A model generated the notes under the pieces. That model was not told where the DNA came from, did no database searches, and worked only from the letters and a program-made list of their open reading frames with translations. DNA of 64,000 bases from Pseudomonas fluorescens NCIMB 11764 (lineage in GTDB: Bacteria > Pseudomonadota > Gammaproteobacteria > Pseudomonadales > Pseudomonadaceae): NCBI RefSeq assembly GCF_000293885.2, contig NZ_CP010945.1, positions 248,001 to 312,000 of the forward strand, given 5' to 3'. Shown piece by piece: positions 40,552-49,425 of this stretch. Position numbers and translations under genes: made by a program. How positions within the stretch are numbered: the first letter of the stretch is position 1; each line of letters opens with the position of its first letter.

Positions 40552-40567
40552 TGGCCCGGCCTTTGCT
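40552..40567 (+). promoter_or_regulatory. Sigma-54 promoter of the aldehyde dehydrogenase gene
   Basis: TGGCCCG-N4-TTGCT has the -24 GG and -12 GC at the canonical spacing. It differs from TGGCACG-N4-TTGCW at one base. It lies 65 bp before the ATG and is consistent with the divergent sigma-54 activator. Confidence 0.8.
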
Positions 40568-40632
40568 CTACGCTTAAAGCAAGCGCACAGGCGCTCTTCC
40601 TTACAAATACAAAAAGCCAAGGAGAAAACATC

Positions 40633-42153
40633 ATGCGTTACGCTCACCCCGGTACTGAAGGCGCTATCGTTTCGTTCAAGAGCAAATACGGTAACTACAT
40701 CGGCGGCGAGTTCGTCGCGCCTGTCAAAGGTCAGTACTTCACCAATACCTCGCCAGTGAATGGCCAACCGATTGCCGAATTCCCGCGTTCCACGGCCGAA
40801 GACATCGACAAGGCCCTGGACGCTGCCCACGCCGCTGCCGACGCCTGGGGCGCCACGTCCGCCCAGGCTCGCTCGCTGGTGCTGCTGAAAATCGCCGACC
40901 GCATCGAACAGAACCTCGAACTGCTGGCAATCACCGAATCCTGGGACAACGGCAAAGCCGTGCGTGAAACGCTCAACGCCGACATCCCGCTGGCCGCGGA
41001 CCATTTCCGTTATTTCGCCGGTTGCATCCGCGCGCAGGAAGGCAGCGCTGCCGAGATCGACGGCAACACTGTGGCTTATCACATCCATGAACCACTGGGC
41101 GTTGTCGGGCAGATCATCCCGTGGAACTTCCCGATCCTGATGGCCGCCTGGAAACTCGCCCCGGCCCTGGCCGCCGGTAACTGCGTGGTGCTCAAGCCTG
41201 CCGAGCAAACCCCGCTGGGCATCACCGTGCTGATGGAGCTGATCGGCGACCTGCTGCCGCCGGGCGTGCTGAACGTGGTGCAGGGCTTCGGCAAAGAGGC
41301 CGGTGAGGCTCTGGCCACCAGCAAGCGCATTGCCAAGATAGCCTTCACCGGCTCGACCCCGGTCGGCTCGCACATCATGAAATGCGCCGCCGAAAACATC
41401 ATTCCGTCCACCGTGGAGCTGGGTGGCAAGTCGCCGAACATTTTCTTCGAAGACATCATGAAGGCCGAACCGTCGTTCATCGAGAAAGCTGCCGAAGGCC
41501 TCGTGCTGGCATTCTTCAACCAGGGCGAAGTCTGCACCTGCCCGTCCCGGGCACTGGTACAAGAGTCGATCTACGACGAATTCATGAAAGTAGTCATGAA
41601 CAAAGTCCTGCAAATCAAACGTGGCGACCCACTGGACACCGACACCATGGTCGGCGCACAGGCGTCCGAGCAACAGTTCGACAAAATCCTTTCGTACCTG
41701 GAAATCGCCAAGGGCGAAGGCGCCGAACTGCTGACCGGCGGCAAGATCGAAAAACTCGAGGGCAGCCTGGCGACGGGTTATTACATCCAGCCGACCCTGC
41801 TCAAGGGCACCAACAAAATGCGCGTGTTCCAGGAAGAAATCTTTGGCCCTGTGGTGAGCATCACCACGTTCAAGGACGAAGCCGAAGCCCTGGCCATCGC
41901 CAACGACACCGAGTTCGGCCTGGGTGCCGGCCTCTGGACCCGCGACATCAACCGCGCCTATCGCATGGGCCGCGCCATCAAGGCCGGTCGCGTGTGGACC
42001 AACTGCTACCACTTGTACCCGGCGCATGCCGCGTTCGGCGGTTACAAAAAATCCGGCGTCGGTCGTGAAACCCACAAAATGATGCTCGACCACTATCAGC
42101 AGACCAAAAACCTGCTGGTGAGCTACGACATCAATCCGTTGGGGTTCTTCTAA
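40633..42153 (+). CDS. exaC: NAD-dependent aldehyde dehydrogenase (acetaldehyde), ExaC-like
   Basis: A 506-residue class I/II aldehyde dehydrogenase. The catalytic cysteine is C301 in NQGEVCTC, with another cysteine two residues on, as in ExaC/AcoD-type enzymes. [22 protein letters not shown] and [11 protein letters not shown] form the NAD site, and [13 protein letters not shown] carries the general base. In this locus it would oxidise acetaldehyde released by EutBC to acetate. The P. aeruginosa orthologue is PA4022, also described as a hydrazone dehydrogenase (HdhA), so substrate range may be wide. AAGGAG lies 8-13 bp upstream of the ATG. Confidence 0.92.
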   Translation: MRYAHPGTEGAIVSFKSKYGNYIGGEFVAPVKGQYFTNTSPVNGQPIAEFPRSTAEDIDKALDAAHAAADAWGATSAQARSLVLLKIADRIEQNLELLAITESWDNGKAVRETLNADIPLAADHFRYFAGCIRAQEGSAAEIDGNTVAYHIHEPLGVVGQIIPWNFPILMAAWKLAPALAAGNCVVLKPAEQTPLGITVLMELIGDLLPPGVLNVVQGFGKEAGEALATSKRIAKIAFTGSTPVGSHIMKCAAENIIPSTVELGGKSPNIFFEDIMKAEPSFIEKAAEGLVLAFFNQGEVCTCPSRALVQESIYDEFMKVVMNKVLQIKRGDPLDTDTMVGAQASEQQFDKILSYLEIAKGEGAELLTGGKIEKLEGSLATGYYIQPTLLKGTNKMRVFQEEIFGPVVSITTFKDEAEALAIANDTEFGLGAGLWTRDINRAYRMGRAIKAGRVWTNCYHLYPAHAAFGGYKKSGVGRETHKMMLDHYQQTKNLLVSYDINPLGFF

Positions 42154-42165
42154 AAACCGGGGGCC

Positions 42166-42221
42166 ACACGGGTATTCCCGTGTCGCCCTTTCGATAGCCA
42201 TCGCGGGCTTGCCCGCGATGG
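42166..42221. repeat. Hairpins after exaC: terminator-like stem and REP class C
   Basis: ACACGGG-TATT-CCCGTGT (42166-42183) is a perfect 7-bp stem 12 bp after exaC. It is followed by the 11-bp palindrome CCATCGCGGGC-TT-GCCCGCGATGG (42198-42221), a third Pseudomonas REP class. Together they separate exaC from the permease unit. Confidence 0.7.
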
Positions 42222-42260
42222 CGCCCTGAACGACAACATCAAATCATCGCCCTGCCGCTC

Positions 42261-42276
42261 TGGCACGGGCTTTGCG
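42261..42276 (+). promoter_or_regulatory. Sigma-54 promoter of the permease-eutBC unit
   Basis: TGGCACG-N4-TTGCG matches the -24/-12 consensus at every core base, with canonical GG-to-GC spacing. It lies 72 bp before the permease ATG and implies a second unit under the same activator. Confidence 0.85.
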
Positions 42277-42348
42277 TGCCCGCTCTACAGGTAAATGCAG
42301 TTCCCGAAAGTCCAACAGATCAAACAATAAAAAAGACAGCGAGGACTT

Positions 42349-43719
42349 ATGACTTCTTCCACACAGCTCAAACCCACACTCGGCACCCTGCATTTATGGG
42401 GCATTGCCGTCGGCCTGGTGATTTCCGGCGAATACTTCGGCTGGAGTTACGGCTGGGGCACCGCAGGCACCCTGGGTTTCCTCGTCACCGCGCTGATGGT
42501 GGCGACGATGTACACCTGCTTTATCTTCAGCTTCACCGAATTGACCACCGCCATTCCCCATGCGGGCGGGCCGTTTGCCTACAGCCGGCGGGCCTTTGGC
42601 GAGAAAGGCGGCCTCATCGCCGGCATCGCCACCCTGATTGAGTTCGTCTTTGCGCCACCCGCCATTGCGATGGCCATCGGCGCTTATCTGAACGTGCAAT
42701 ACCCGGAACTTGACCCCAAGATTGCAGCCGTTGGCGCCTATTTCGTCTTCATGACCTTGAATATCCTCGGCGTCAGCATCGCCGCGACCTTCGAACTGGT
42801 GGTCACCGTTCTGGCCGTCGCCGAGCTGCTGGTGTTCATGGGCGTGGTCGCGCCGGGCTTCAGCTTCAGTAACTTCGTGCTCAACGGCTGGTCGGGCTCG
42901 AACGAGTTCACCATTGCCTCCATCCCCGGCATCTTTGCGGCGATCCCGTTTGCGATCTGGTTTTTCCTCGCCATTGAAGGCGCGGCGATGGCAGCTGAAG
43001 AAGCCAAGGACCCGAAACGCACGATTCCCAAGGCCTACGTCAGCGGCATTCTGACCCTGGTGTTCCTCGCGATCGGCGTGATGGTGATGGCGGGCGGCGT
43101 GGGCGACTGGCGTCAACTGTCGAACATCAACGACCCATTGCCCCAGGCGATGAAAGCCGTGGTCGGCAACAATTCGACCTGGATGCACATGCTGGTCTGG
43201 ATCGGCCTGTTCGGGCTGGTGGCGAGCTTCCACGGGATCATTCTCGGTTACTCGCGCCAGTTCTTCGCCCTGGCCCGTGCCGGTTACCTGCCTCGCTCGC
43301 TGGCCAAACTGTCGCGCTTCCAGACCCCGCACCGGGCCATTCTGGCCGGCGGCGTGATCGGCATCGCGGCGATCTACAGCGACGGCCTGGTCAACCTGCA
43401 AGGGATGACCCTGACGGCGGCAATGATCACCATGTCGGTATTCGGCGCCATCGTGATGTACATCATCAGTATGCTGAGCCTGTTCAGACTGCGTAAAACC
43501 GAGCCGAACCTGGAGCGCTCCTTCCGCGCGCCGGGCTATCCGATCGTCCCGGGGATTGCGCTGTTCCTGGCGGTGGTGTGCCTGGTGGCGATGGCGTGGT
43601 TCAACCCGCTGATCGGCTGCGTGTTCCTCGGGTTCATGGCGGCCGGTTACCTGTATTTCCAACTGACCGCCAAGCAGCGCTTCGATGCGCCGGCGGATGC
43701 GATGCTCGAAGGCGTCTGA
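42349..43719 (+). CDS. eat: Ethanolamine permease (APC family)
   Basis: A 456-residue amino acid/polyamine/organocation transporter with about twelve membrane helices. The N-terminus LHLWGIAVGLVISGEYFGWSYGW and LTTAIPHAGGPFAYSRRAFG are typical of ethanolamine permeases. WFFLAIEGAAMAAEEAKDPKRTIPKAY is the APC consensus loop. A position between exaC and eutB supports the substrate. The P. aeruginosa counterpart is PA4023. Confidence 0.92.
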   Translation: MTSSTQLKPTLGTLHLWGIAVGLVISGEYFGWSYGWGTAGTLGFLVTALMVATMYTCFIFSFTELTTAIPHAGGPFAYSRRAFGEKGGLIAGIATLIEFVFAPPAIAMAIGAYLNVQYPELDPKIAAVGAYFVFMTLNILGVSIAATFELVVTVLAVAELLVFMGVVAPGFSFSNFVLNGWSGSNEFTIASIPGIFAAIPFAIWFFLAIEGAAMAAEEAKDPKRTIPKAYVSGILTLVFLAIGVMVMAGGVGDWRQLSNINDPLPQAMKAVVGNNSTWMHMLVWIGLFGLVASFHGIILGYSRQFFALARAGYLPRSLAKLSRFQTPHRAILAGGVIGIAAIYSDGLVNLQGMTLTAAMITMSVFGAIVMYIISMLSLFRLRKTEPNLERSFRAPGYPIVPGIALFLAVVCLVAMAWFNPLIGCVFLGFMAAGYLYFQLTAKQRFDAPADAMLEGV

Positions 43720-43727
43720 GTTGCACC

Positions 43728-43752
43728 GGCGCCGGGCCATGAGCCCGGCGCC
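43728..43752 (+). terminator. Hairpin after the permease gene
   Basis: A perfect 10-bp GC stem (43728-43737 with 43743-43752) encloses CATGA and is followed by TGCTTTATT. It begins 8 bp after the stop codon. It may be a partial terminator between permease and eutB. Confidence 0.65.
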
Positions 43753-43781
43753 TGCTTTATTGAAGTGCACGCAGTTCCTCA

Positions 43782-43869
43782 GTGGGAGCCAGCCTGCTGG
43801 CGATTGCGGCCTGACAGTCAGCATGGATTTCGACTGACACACTGCAATCGCCAGCAGGCTGGCTCCCAC
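43782..43869. repeat. REP doublet, class D
   Basis: GTGGGAGCCAGCCTGCTGGC with GATTGC at the left is perfectly inverted at GCAATC plus GCCAGCAGGCTGGCTCCCAC at the right. A smaller CTGACAGTC / GACTGAC repeat lies in the loop. It sits between the permease and eutB genes. Confidence 0.85.
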
Positions 43870-43917
43870 AAGGGTTTGGCGGTGTATTTGAGACATTTAC
43901 AGAATCAGGAGGACACC

Positions 43918-45312
43918 GTGGCCACATTTGCCCATTCCGTCGGCGCCCAGACCTATCGCTTCGCCAGCCTGAAAGAGGTCATGGCCAAGGCCAGCCCGGC
44001 GCGTTCCGGGGACTTTCTGGCCGGCGTCGCCGCCCTCAACGATGGCGAGCGTGTGGCCGCGCAAATGGCCCTGGCCGATATCCCGCTGACTCATTTCCTG
44101 CAGGAAGTGCTGATTCCCTATGAGGCCGATGAAGTCACCCGACTGATCATCGACACCCACGACAAACAAGCCTTCGCCGCGGTCAGCCACCTGACGGTCG
44201 GCGGATTCCGCGACTGGCTGCTCAGTGACGCTGCCGACGAACAGAGCCTGCGCGCCCTCGCCCCCGGACTGACGCCGGAAATGGCCGCGGCCGTGTCGAA
44301 AATCATGCGCGTGCAGGACCTGGTGCTGGTCGCGCAGAAAATCCGCGTGGTCACGCAATTCCGCGGCACCATGGGATTGCGCGGACGCTTATCCACACGC
44401 CTGCAACCCAATCACCCCACCGACGAACCGGCGGGCATCGCCGCGAGCATTCTCGACGGTCTGTTGTACGGCAACGGCGACGCGATGATCGGCATCAACC
44501 CGGCCACCGACAGCATCGCCTCGATTTGCGCAATGCTGGAAATGCTCGACGCGATCATCCAGCGCTATGAGATTCCTACACAGGCCTGCGTGCTGACCCA
44601 CGTCACCACGTCCATCGAAGCGATCAATCGCGGCGTTCCACTGGACCTGGTGTTCCAGTCGATCGCCGGCACCGAAGCGGCCAATGCCAGCTTCGGCATC
44701 AACCTGAACGTTTTGCAGGAAGGCTACGACGCCGGTTTGAGCCTGAATCGCGGCACCTTGGGGCAAAACCTGATGTATTTCGAGACCGGCCAGGGCAGCG
44801 CCCTGTCGGCCAACGCCCACCACGGCCTCGATCAACAGACCTGCGAAACCCGCGCCTACGCCGTGGCGCGACATTTCAAACCGTTTCTGGTGAACACGGT
44901 TGTAGGGTTCATCGGCCCGGAGTACCTCTACAACGGTAAACAGATCATCCGTGCCGGTCTGGAAGACCACTTCTGCGGCAAATTGCTCGGCGTGCCGATG
45001 GGCTGCGACATCTGTTACACCAATCACGCCGAAGCCGATCAAGACGACATGGACACCCTGCTGACCCTGCTGGGCGTGGCCGGGATCAACTTCATCATGG
45101 GCATCCCCGGATCCGACGACATCATGCTCAATTACCAGACCACCTCGTTCCACGACGCGCTCTATGCCCGACAAACCCTGGGCCTGAAGCCGGCTCCGGA
45201 GTTCGAACAGTGGCTGGCCAGAATGGGCATCTTCACCCAGGCAGACGGCAAGATTCATTTCGGCGACAGCCTGCCGCCCGCCTTCCGCCAGGCGTTGGGG
45301 CAACTGGGATGA
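43918..45312 (+). CDS. eutB: Ethanolamine ammonia-lyase large subunit
   Basis: The catalytic TIM-barrel subunit of the adenosylcobalamin enzyme that splits ethanolamine to acetaldehyde and ammonia. The GTG at 43918 follows AGGAGG at 43905-43910 and gives 464 residues ([32 protein letters not shown]), the family length. The extension upstream runs into the REP and was rejected. [17 protein letters not shown] and [17 protein letters not shown] are typical. It overlaps eutC by 4 bp. No cobalamin riboswitch and no EutA reactivase or shell genes are visible nearby. Confidence 0.97.
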   Translation: MATFAHSVGAQTYRFASLKEVMAKASPARSGDFLAGVAALNDGERVAAQMALADIPLTHFLQEVLIPYEADEVTRLIIDTHDKQAFAAVSHLTVGGFRDWLLSDAADEQSLRALAPGLTPEMAAAVSKIMRVQDLVLVAQKIRVVTQFRGTMGLRGRLSTRLQPNHPTDEPAGIAASILDGLLYGNGDAMIGINPATDSIASICAMLEMLDAIIQRYEIPTQACVLTHVTTSIEAINRGVPLDLVFQSIAGTEAANASFGINLNVLQEGYDAGLSLNRGTLGQNLMYFETGQGSALSANAHHGLDQQTCETRAYAVARHFKPFLVNTVVGFIGPEYLYNGKQIIRAGLEDHFCGKLLGVPMGCDICYTNHAEADQDDMDTLLTLLGVAGINFIMGIPGSDDIMLNYQTTSFHDALYARQTLGLKPAPEFEQWLARMGIFTQADGKIHFGDSLPPAFRQALGQLG

Positions 45313-46145
45313 GTGTCGAAATGGATAAACCGCCTGTTGATGCAGAAAATCCATTGCTGGCACTTCGGCGCCTGACCCCGGCGCGGATTGCCCTGGGCCG
45401 CACCGGCACCAGCATGCCCACCAGCGCACAGCTGGATTTTCAGTACGCCCACGCCCAGGCCCGGGATGCGGTGCACCTGCCCTTCGACCATGCCGGGCTC
45501 ACCGCCCAATTGGCCGAGTGCGGATACGAAAGTGTGCTCCTGCACAGCGCCGCCGCAAACCGGGACACTTATTTGCAGCGCCCTGACCTGGGGCGGAAAT
45601 TGAGCGATGAGTCGGCGCAAATCTTGCGCAATCATGCTTCAGCCCATCCCGGCGGCGTCGATCTGGTGATTGTCGTGGCCGATGGTTTGTCGGCACTGGC
45701 TGTGCACCGTCACACGGTGCCCTTCCTGGCGCGCATGCGAGAGCAGATCGAAGTCGATGGCTGGACGGTTTCTCCGGTGATTCTGGTAGAGCAAGGCCGG
45801 GTCGCTGTGTCCGATGAAATCGGTGAGCTGCTGGGCGCAAAAATGGTGGTGATCCTGATCGGCGAACGCCCTGGACTCAGCTCGCCAGACAGCCTGGGGT
45901 TATATTTCACCTACAGTCCAAAGGTCGGCCTGACTGATGCTTACCGCAACTGCATCTCCAATGTGCGACTGGAAGGCTTGAGTTATGGCATGGCGGCACA
46001 CCGTTTGCTTTATTTGATGCGTGAAGCCTGTCGGCGGCAGCTGTCGGGGGTCAACCTGAAGGACGAAGCGCAGCTTCAGACGCTGGAGTCGGACGCAGGA
46101 GCGGACATCAAAGGTAATTTCCTACTGAATTCGCCGAAGGCCTGA
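45309..46145 (+). CDS. eutC: Ethanolamine ammonia-lyase small subunit
   Basis: The cobalamin-binding partner of EutB. The ATG at 45309 overlaps the eutB stop as ATGA and gives 278 residues. An in-frame ATG at 45321 is an alternative. Diagnostic segments are [17 protein letters not shown] at about 28-44, [18 protein letters not shown], and [16 protein letters not shown]. The variable first 20 residues lack conserved motifs. Confidence 0.96.
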   Translation: MSVEMDKPPVDAENPLLALRRLTPARIALGRTGTSMPTSAQLDFQYAHAQARDAVHLPFDHAGLTAQLAECGYESVLLHSAAANRDTYLQRPDLGRKLSDESAQILRNHASAHPGGVDLVIVVADGLSALAVHRHTVPFLARMREQIEVDGWTVSPVILVEQGRVAVSDEIGELLGAKMVVILIGERPGLSSPDSLGLYFTYSPKVGLTDAYRNCISNVRLEGLSYGMAAHRLLYLMREACRRQLSGVNLKDEAQLQTLESDAGADIKGNFLLNSPKA

Positions 46146-46259
46146 ACCGTTTCCGCATTGCGTTTCTCATTCGGTTTCAGGCAGGATCGAAACACGGCTG
46201 CCCGAGTGAGAACCGTTCGCCGTCAGAGCAAGACAGCCACTTGAAGACGAGACCTATCG

Positions 46260-46721
46260 ATGCGGATTATTCAAGCGACCCTCGAACACCTGGACCTGCT
46301 GACCCCGTTGTTCGTCAAATATCGCGAGTTTTATGGTTCCCTGCCGTATCCGGACTCGTCTCGGGCGTTCCTCGAGAAACGTCTGCGCCGCAAGGAATCG
46401 GTGATCTACCTGGCCCTGGCCGATGACGACGACAAGAAGCTGATGGGTTTCTGTCAGCTGTACCCGAGCTTTTCGTCGCTTTCGCTCAAACGCGTGTGGA
46501 TCCTCAATGATATCTACGTCGCTGAAGACGCCCGCCGTCAGTTGGTCGCCGACAATCTGATGCGCACCGCGAAAAAAATGGCCAAGGAAACCAACGCCGT
46601 GCGCATGCGCGTTTCCACCAGCAGCGACAACCAGATCGCGCAGAAAACCTACGAATCCATCGGGTTCAAGGAAGACACCGAGTTCAAGAACTACGTGTTG
46701 CCGATCAGCGACGAGCTGTAA
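46260..46721 (+). CDS. GNAT family N-acetyltransferase
   Basis: A 153-residue GNAT protein. The acetyl-CoA loop region is LNDIYVAEDARRQLVADNLMRTA, with a variant of the Q/RxxGxG/A signature. MRVSTSSDNQIAQKTYESIGFKED forms the C-terminal strand. The substrate is unknown. A gene of this kind follows eutC in P. aeruginosa (PA4026), so the position is conserved, although a role in ethanolamine use is not implied. Confidence 0.88.
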   Translation: MRIIQATLEHLDLLTPLFVKYREFYGSLPYPDSSRAFLEKRLRRKESVIYLALADDDDKKLMGFCQLYPSFSSLSLKRVWILNDIYVAEDARRQLVADNLMRTAKKMAKETNAVRMRVSTSSDNQIAQKTYESIGFKEDTEFKNYVLPISDEL

Positions 46722-46732
46722 CGCCTCCACGC

Positions 46733-46894
46733 TGTGGCGAGCTCTTTGTGGCAAAGGAGCTCGTCGGATCGCCGCACCGTCCCGCTCGGCTGCGCAGCCG
46801 TCGTAAAATCGGCCAATGTAATTCCCTTGGCTGACCGCGAACCCAGGTTCTGGGAGTGCTTCGCCCTCCAGCGGGAGCACGCTCCCTCGCCACA
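46733..46894. repeat. REP doublet, class A, with an altered left arm
   Basis: The right arm is a normal GCGGGAGCACGCTCCCTCGCC. The left side starts TGTGGCGAGCTCTTTGTGGC and only then shows CCCGCTCGGCTGCGCAGCCG, as if the arm had been rearranged or partly duplicated. It fills half of the 364-bp gap before the DedA gene. The rest of the gap shows only a TATAAT at 46977-46982, without a clear -35. Confidence 0.7.
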
Positions 46895-47085
46895 GGTGGT
46901 GTGTGCAGCCTGTCGGACTGTGATTTTCGAGACATCCCCCGCTACAAACTCGACGCGCTTTTCACTTTCCAGCCCGTATAATGCCGACCTTTCCGGCTTG
47001 TAAGAAAAACTACACCCGTCTGTAGCCTTACGCGAAGTCATCCGCACAGGCCTGCCGAGTCGGGCCGTCACCACAGGTGCCCCCC

Positions 47086-47742
47086 ATGGATTTCAACCCG
47101 CTCGACCTTATCCTGCATCTCGATGTTTACCTCGACTTGCTGGTGAACAACTACGGGCCATGGATCTACGCCATTCTGTTTCTGGTGATCTTCTGCGAAA
47201 CCGGCCTGGTGGTGATGCCCTTCCTGCCGGGTGATTCCTTGCTGTTTATTGCGGGTGCCGTGGCGGCGGGTGGCGGCATGGACCCTGTGCTGCTGGGCGG
47301 TTTGCTGATGCTCGCGGCGATCCTCGGTGACAGCACCAACTACGTCATCGGACGAACGGCAGGCGAACGTCTGTTCAGCAATCCGAACTCGAAAATCTTC
47401 CGTCGCGATTACCTGCAACAAACCCACGATTTCTACGACAAGCACGGTGGCAAAACCGTGACCCTGGCGCGGTTCCTGCCGATCATCCGCACCTTCGCAC
47501 CGTTCGTCGCCGGCGTGGCAAAAATGCCTTATCCGCGTTTCTTTGCCTTCAGCGTCCTCGGCACCATCCTTTGGGTGGGCGGCCTGGTGACCCTCGGTTA
47601 CTTCTTCGGCAACGTTCCGTTCATCAAGCAAAACCTGTCGCTGCTGGTAGTGGCCATCATCCTGCTTTCGCTGGTGCCAATGATCATTGGCCTGGTCCGC
47701 AGCCGCTTCGGCAGCTCCGCCTCCAAAGCCGAACCCCGCTGA
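47086..47742 (+). CDS. DedA family inner-membrane protein
   Basis: A 218-residue protein with about five hydrophobic segments. DedA motifs include FCETGLVVMPFLPGDSLLF, LGDSTNYVIGR and ARFLPIIRTFAPFVAGVAKMPYPRFF with the essential arginines. Family members help recycle undecaprenyl phosphate or flip phospholipids. It precedes mtfA by 3 bp and is probably cotranscribed. It is a separate protein from the DedA/PAP2 fusion at 29492. Confidence 0.92.
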   Translation: MDFNPLDLILHLDVYLDLLVNNYGPWIYAILFLVIFCETGLVVMPFLPGDSLLFIAGAVAAGGGMDPVLLGGLLMLAAILGDSTNYVIGRTAGERLFSNPNSKIFRRDYLQQTHDFYDKHGGKTVTLARFLPIIRTFAPFVAGVAKMPYPRFFAFSVLGTILWVGGLVTLGYFFGNVPFIKQNLSLLVVAIILLSLVPMIIGLVRSRFGSSASKAEPR

Positions 47743-47745
47743 GCG

Positions 47746-48558
47746 ATGTGGTCGCTCAGCGCCTGGCGTCGCCGGCGCATTCTCGCCAGACACCCGATTG
47801 CCGATGACATGTGGCAGCGGGTGCGCCATCACCTGAGTTTTCTCGACGGCATCAGCGCCGCTGAAGACCAATGGCTGCGCGAGGCCAGTGTGTTGTTCCT
47901 GGAAGACAAACACCTGACCGCCCTGCCCGGCGTCGAACTCCATCAGGAACAGCGCTTGCTGCTCGCCGCCCAGGCGCAATTGCCCTTGCTGAACCTGGGC
48001 GATCTGAACTGGTATCAGGGTTTTCACGAAATCGTCCTCTACCCCGACGACTTCCTCAGCCCCCAGCGCCATCGCGACGCCAGTGGCGTGGAGCACGAAT
48101 GGGACGGCGAGCACAGCGGTGAGGCCTGGCAGCAAGGCCCTATCATCCTCGCCTGGCCCGGCGTGATGGCCAGTGGCGGCTGGGAGGGCTACAACCTGGT
48201 GATCCACGAACTCGCGCACAAACTCGACATGCTCAACGGCGACGCCAATGGCCTGCCGCCGCTGCACGCCGACATGCGAGTCAGCGACTGGGCCAGGGTG
48301 ATGCAAGAGGCCTACGACGACCTCGACCGGCAACTGGAGCGCAACCCTGACGCCGAAACCGCCATCGACCCGTATGCGGCGGAAAACCCCGCCGAGTTCT
48401 TTGCGGTGACCAGCGAATACTTCTTCAGCGCTCCGGATTTGCTGCACGAGGCGTATCCTCGGGTGTATGAACAGCTGAAGCTGTTTTACCGACAGGACCC
48501 ATTGGCCCGGCTGCGGCAACTTCTGGCCGAAGACCCGGTCTATCAGGCACGCGACTAA
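47746..48558 (+). CDS. mtfA: Zinc-dependent peptidase of the MtfA (M90) family
   Basis: A 270-residue cytosolic metallopeptidase. The zinc motif is HELAHKLDM in NLVIHELAHKLDMLNGDANG. A downstream glutamate in PYAAENPAEFFAVTSEYFF completes the site. In E. coli MtfA binds the repressor Mlc and affects glucose uptake; the Pseudomonas target is not known. It starts 3 bp after the DedA gene and precedes ppa. Confidence 0.92.
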   Translation: MWSLSAWRRRRILARHPIADDMWQRVRHHLSFLDGISAAEDQWLREASVLFLEDKHLTALPGVELHQEQRLLLAAQAQLPLLNLGDLNWYQGFHEIVLYPDDFLSPQRHRDASGVEHEWDGEHSGEAWQQGPIILAWPGVMASGGWEGYNLVIHELAHKLDMLNGDANGLPPLHADMRVSDWARVMQEAYDDLDRQLERNPDAETAIDPYAAENPAEFFAVTSEYFFSAPDLLHEAYPRVYEQLKLFYRQDPLARLRQLLAEDPVYQARD

Positions 48559-48603
48559 GGTCTACAAGACCCTTGGTGCATGGCATCGACGGCGGAATAT
48601 GCC

Positions 48604-48609
48604 TATAAT
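48604..48609 (+). promoter_or_regulatory. -10 element of ppa
   Basis: A perfect TATAAT 62 bp before the ppa ATG. The hexamer 17 bp upstream, TGGCAT, is a weak -35. Confidence 0.5.
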
Positions 48610-48671
48610 CGCCGCCACTTTTTGGTCAATCCGGCCAAGTGTTTTTGGTCAACTAACGGGGGCACCGCCCA

Positions 48672-49199
48672 ATGAGCTACAGCAAGATTCCGGCTGGCAA
48701 AGACCTGCCGAACGACATCTACGTCGCGATCGAGATTCCGGCCAACCACGCGCCGATCAAATACGAAATCGACAAAGACAGCGATTGCCTGTTCGTTGAC
48801 CGTTTCATGGCCACCCCGATGTTCTACCCGGCCAACTACGGTTACATCCCGAACACCCTGGCTGACGACGGTGATCCCCTCGACGTGCTGGTCGTGACCC
48901 CTTACCCGGTTGCTCCAGGCTCCGTCATCCGCGCCCGTCCGGTCGGCATCCTGAACATGACCGACGACGGCGGCGGCGATGCCAAAGTCATCGCAGTCCC
49001 GCACGACAAGCTGTCCCAGCTGTACGTCGACGTGAAGGAATACACCGACCTGCCACCCCTGCTGATTCAGCAGATCGAGCACTTCTTCGCGAACTACAAA
49101 GATCTCGAAAAAGGCAAATGGGTGAAAATCGAAGGCTGGGCCGGTGCAGACGCCGCCCGCGAAGCGATCACCAAGTCGGTTGCTGCCTATAAAGGCTGA
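48672..49199 (+). CDS. ppa: Inorganic pyrophosphatase
   Basis: A family I soluble pyrophosphatase of 175 residues. Signature segments are [38 protein letters not shown] (metal-binding aspartates), and KVIAVPHDK. It has its own -10 element and a textbook terminator at 49232-49260, so it is likely monocistronic. Confidence 0.98.
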   Translation: MSYSKIPAGKDLPNDIYVAIEIPANHAPIKYEIDKDSDCLFVDRFMATPMFYPANYGYIPNTLADDGDPLDVLVVTPYPVAPGSVIRARPVGILNMTDDGGGDAKVIAVPHDKLSQLYVDVKEYTDLPPLLIQQIEHFFANYKDLEKGKWVKIEGWAGADAAREAITKSVAAYKG

Positions 49200-49231
49200 G
49201 ACGCCACTGGCCTTGCGCCACTGACGACTTG

Positions 49232-49260
49232 AAAAAACCCCGGTTGATCCGGGGTTTTTT
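49232..49260 (+). terminator. Terminator of ppa
   Basis: AAAAAACCCCGG pairs perfectly with CCGGGGTTTTTT around TTGAT, 32 bp after the stop codon. The run of T on both strands makes it bidirectional. Confidence 0.95.
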
Positions 49261-49331
49261 GTGCGTGTTTGAATCAGCTTAAACAGCACGTTTAACTGGC
49301 GGGTGCAGCGGTTTTTCCTTGTTTAATTCTT

Positions 49332-49383
49332 ACCAAAGACGTCTTACATCAAGACTTAAATTTCACGTCAAATTTGAACGTTT
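49332..49383. promoter_or_regulatory. Candidate operator cluster for the S24 repressor
   Basis: The AT-rich stretch upstream of the repressor holds the 10-bp palindrome AAGACGTCTT near 49336-49345. It also holds the near-dyad ACGTCAAATTTGAACGT near 49366-49382, centred on the perfect palindrome CAAATTTG. Such dyads in front of a repressor gene suggest autoregulation. No footprint or paralogue supports it. Confidence 0.4.
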
Positions 49384-49425
49384 TGTTGAATCAAAGCCTT
49401 ATGCCGCGCGGCTAGACTCGTGTTT

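Noticed and set aside
43720..43917. Cobalamin riboswitch before eutB
   Set aside because: The gap is occupied by a terminator-like stem and a REP doublet; no B12-box-like sequence was seen.
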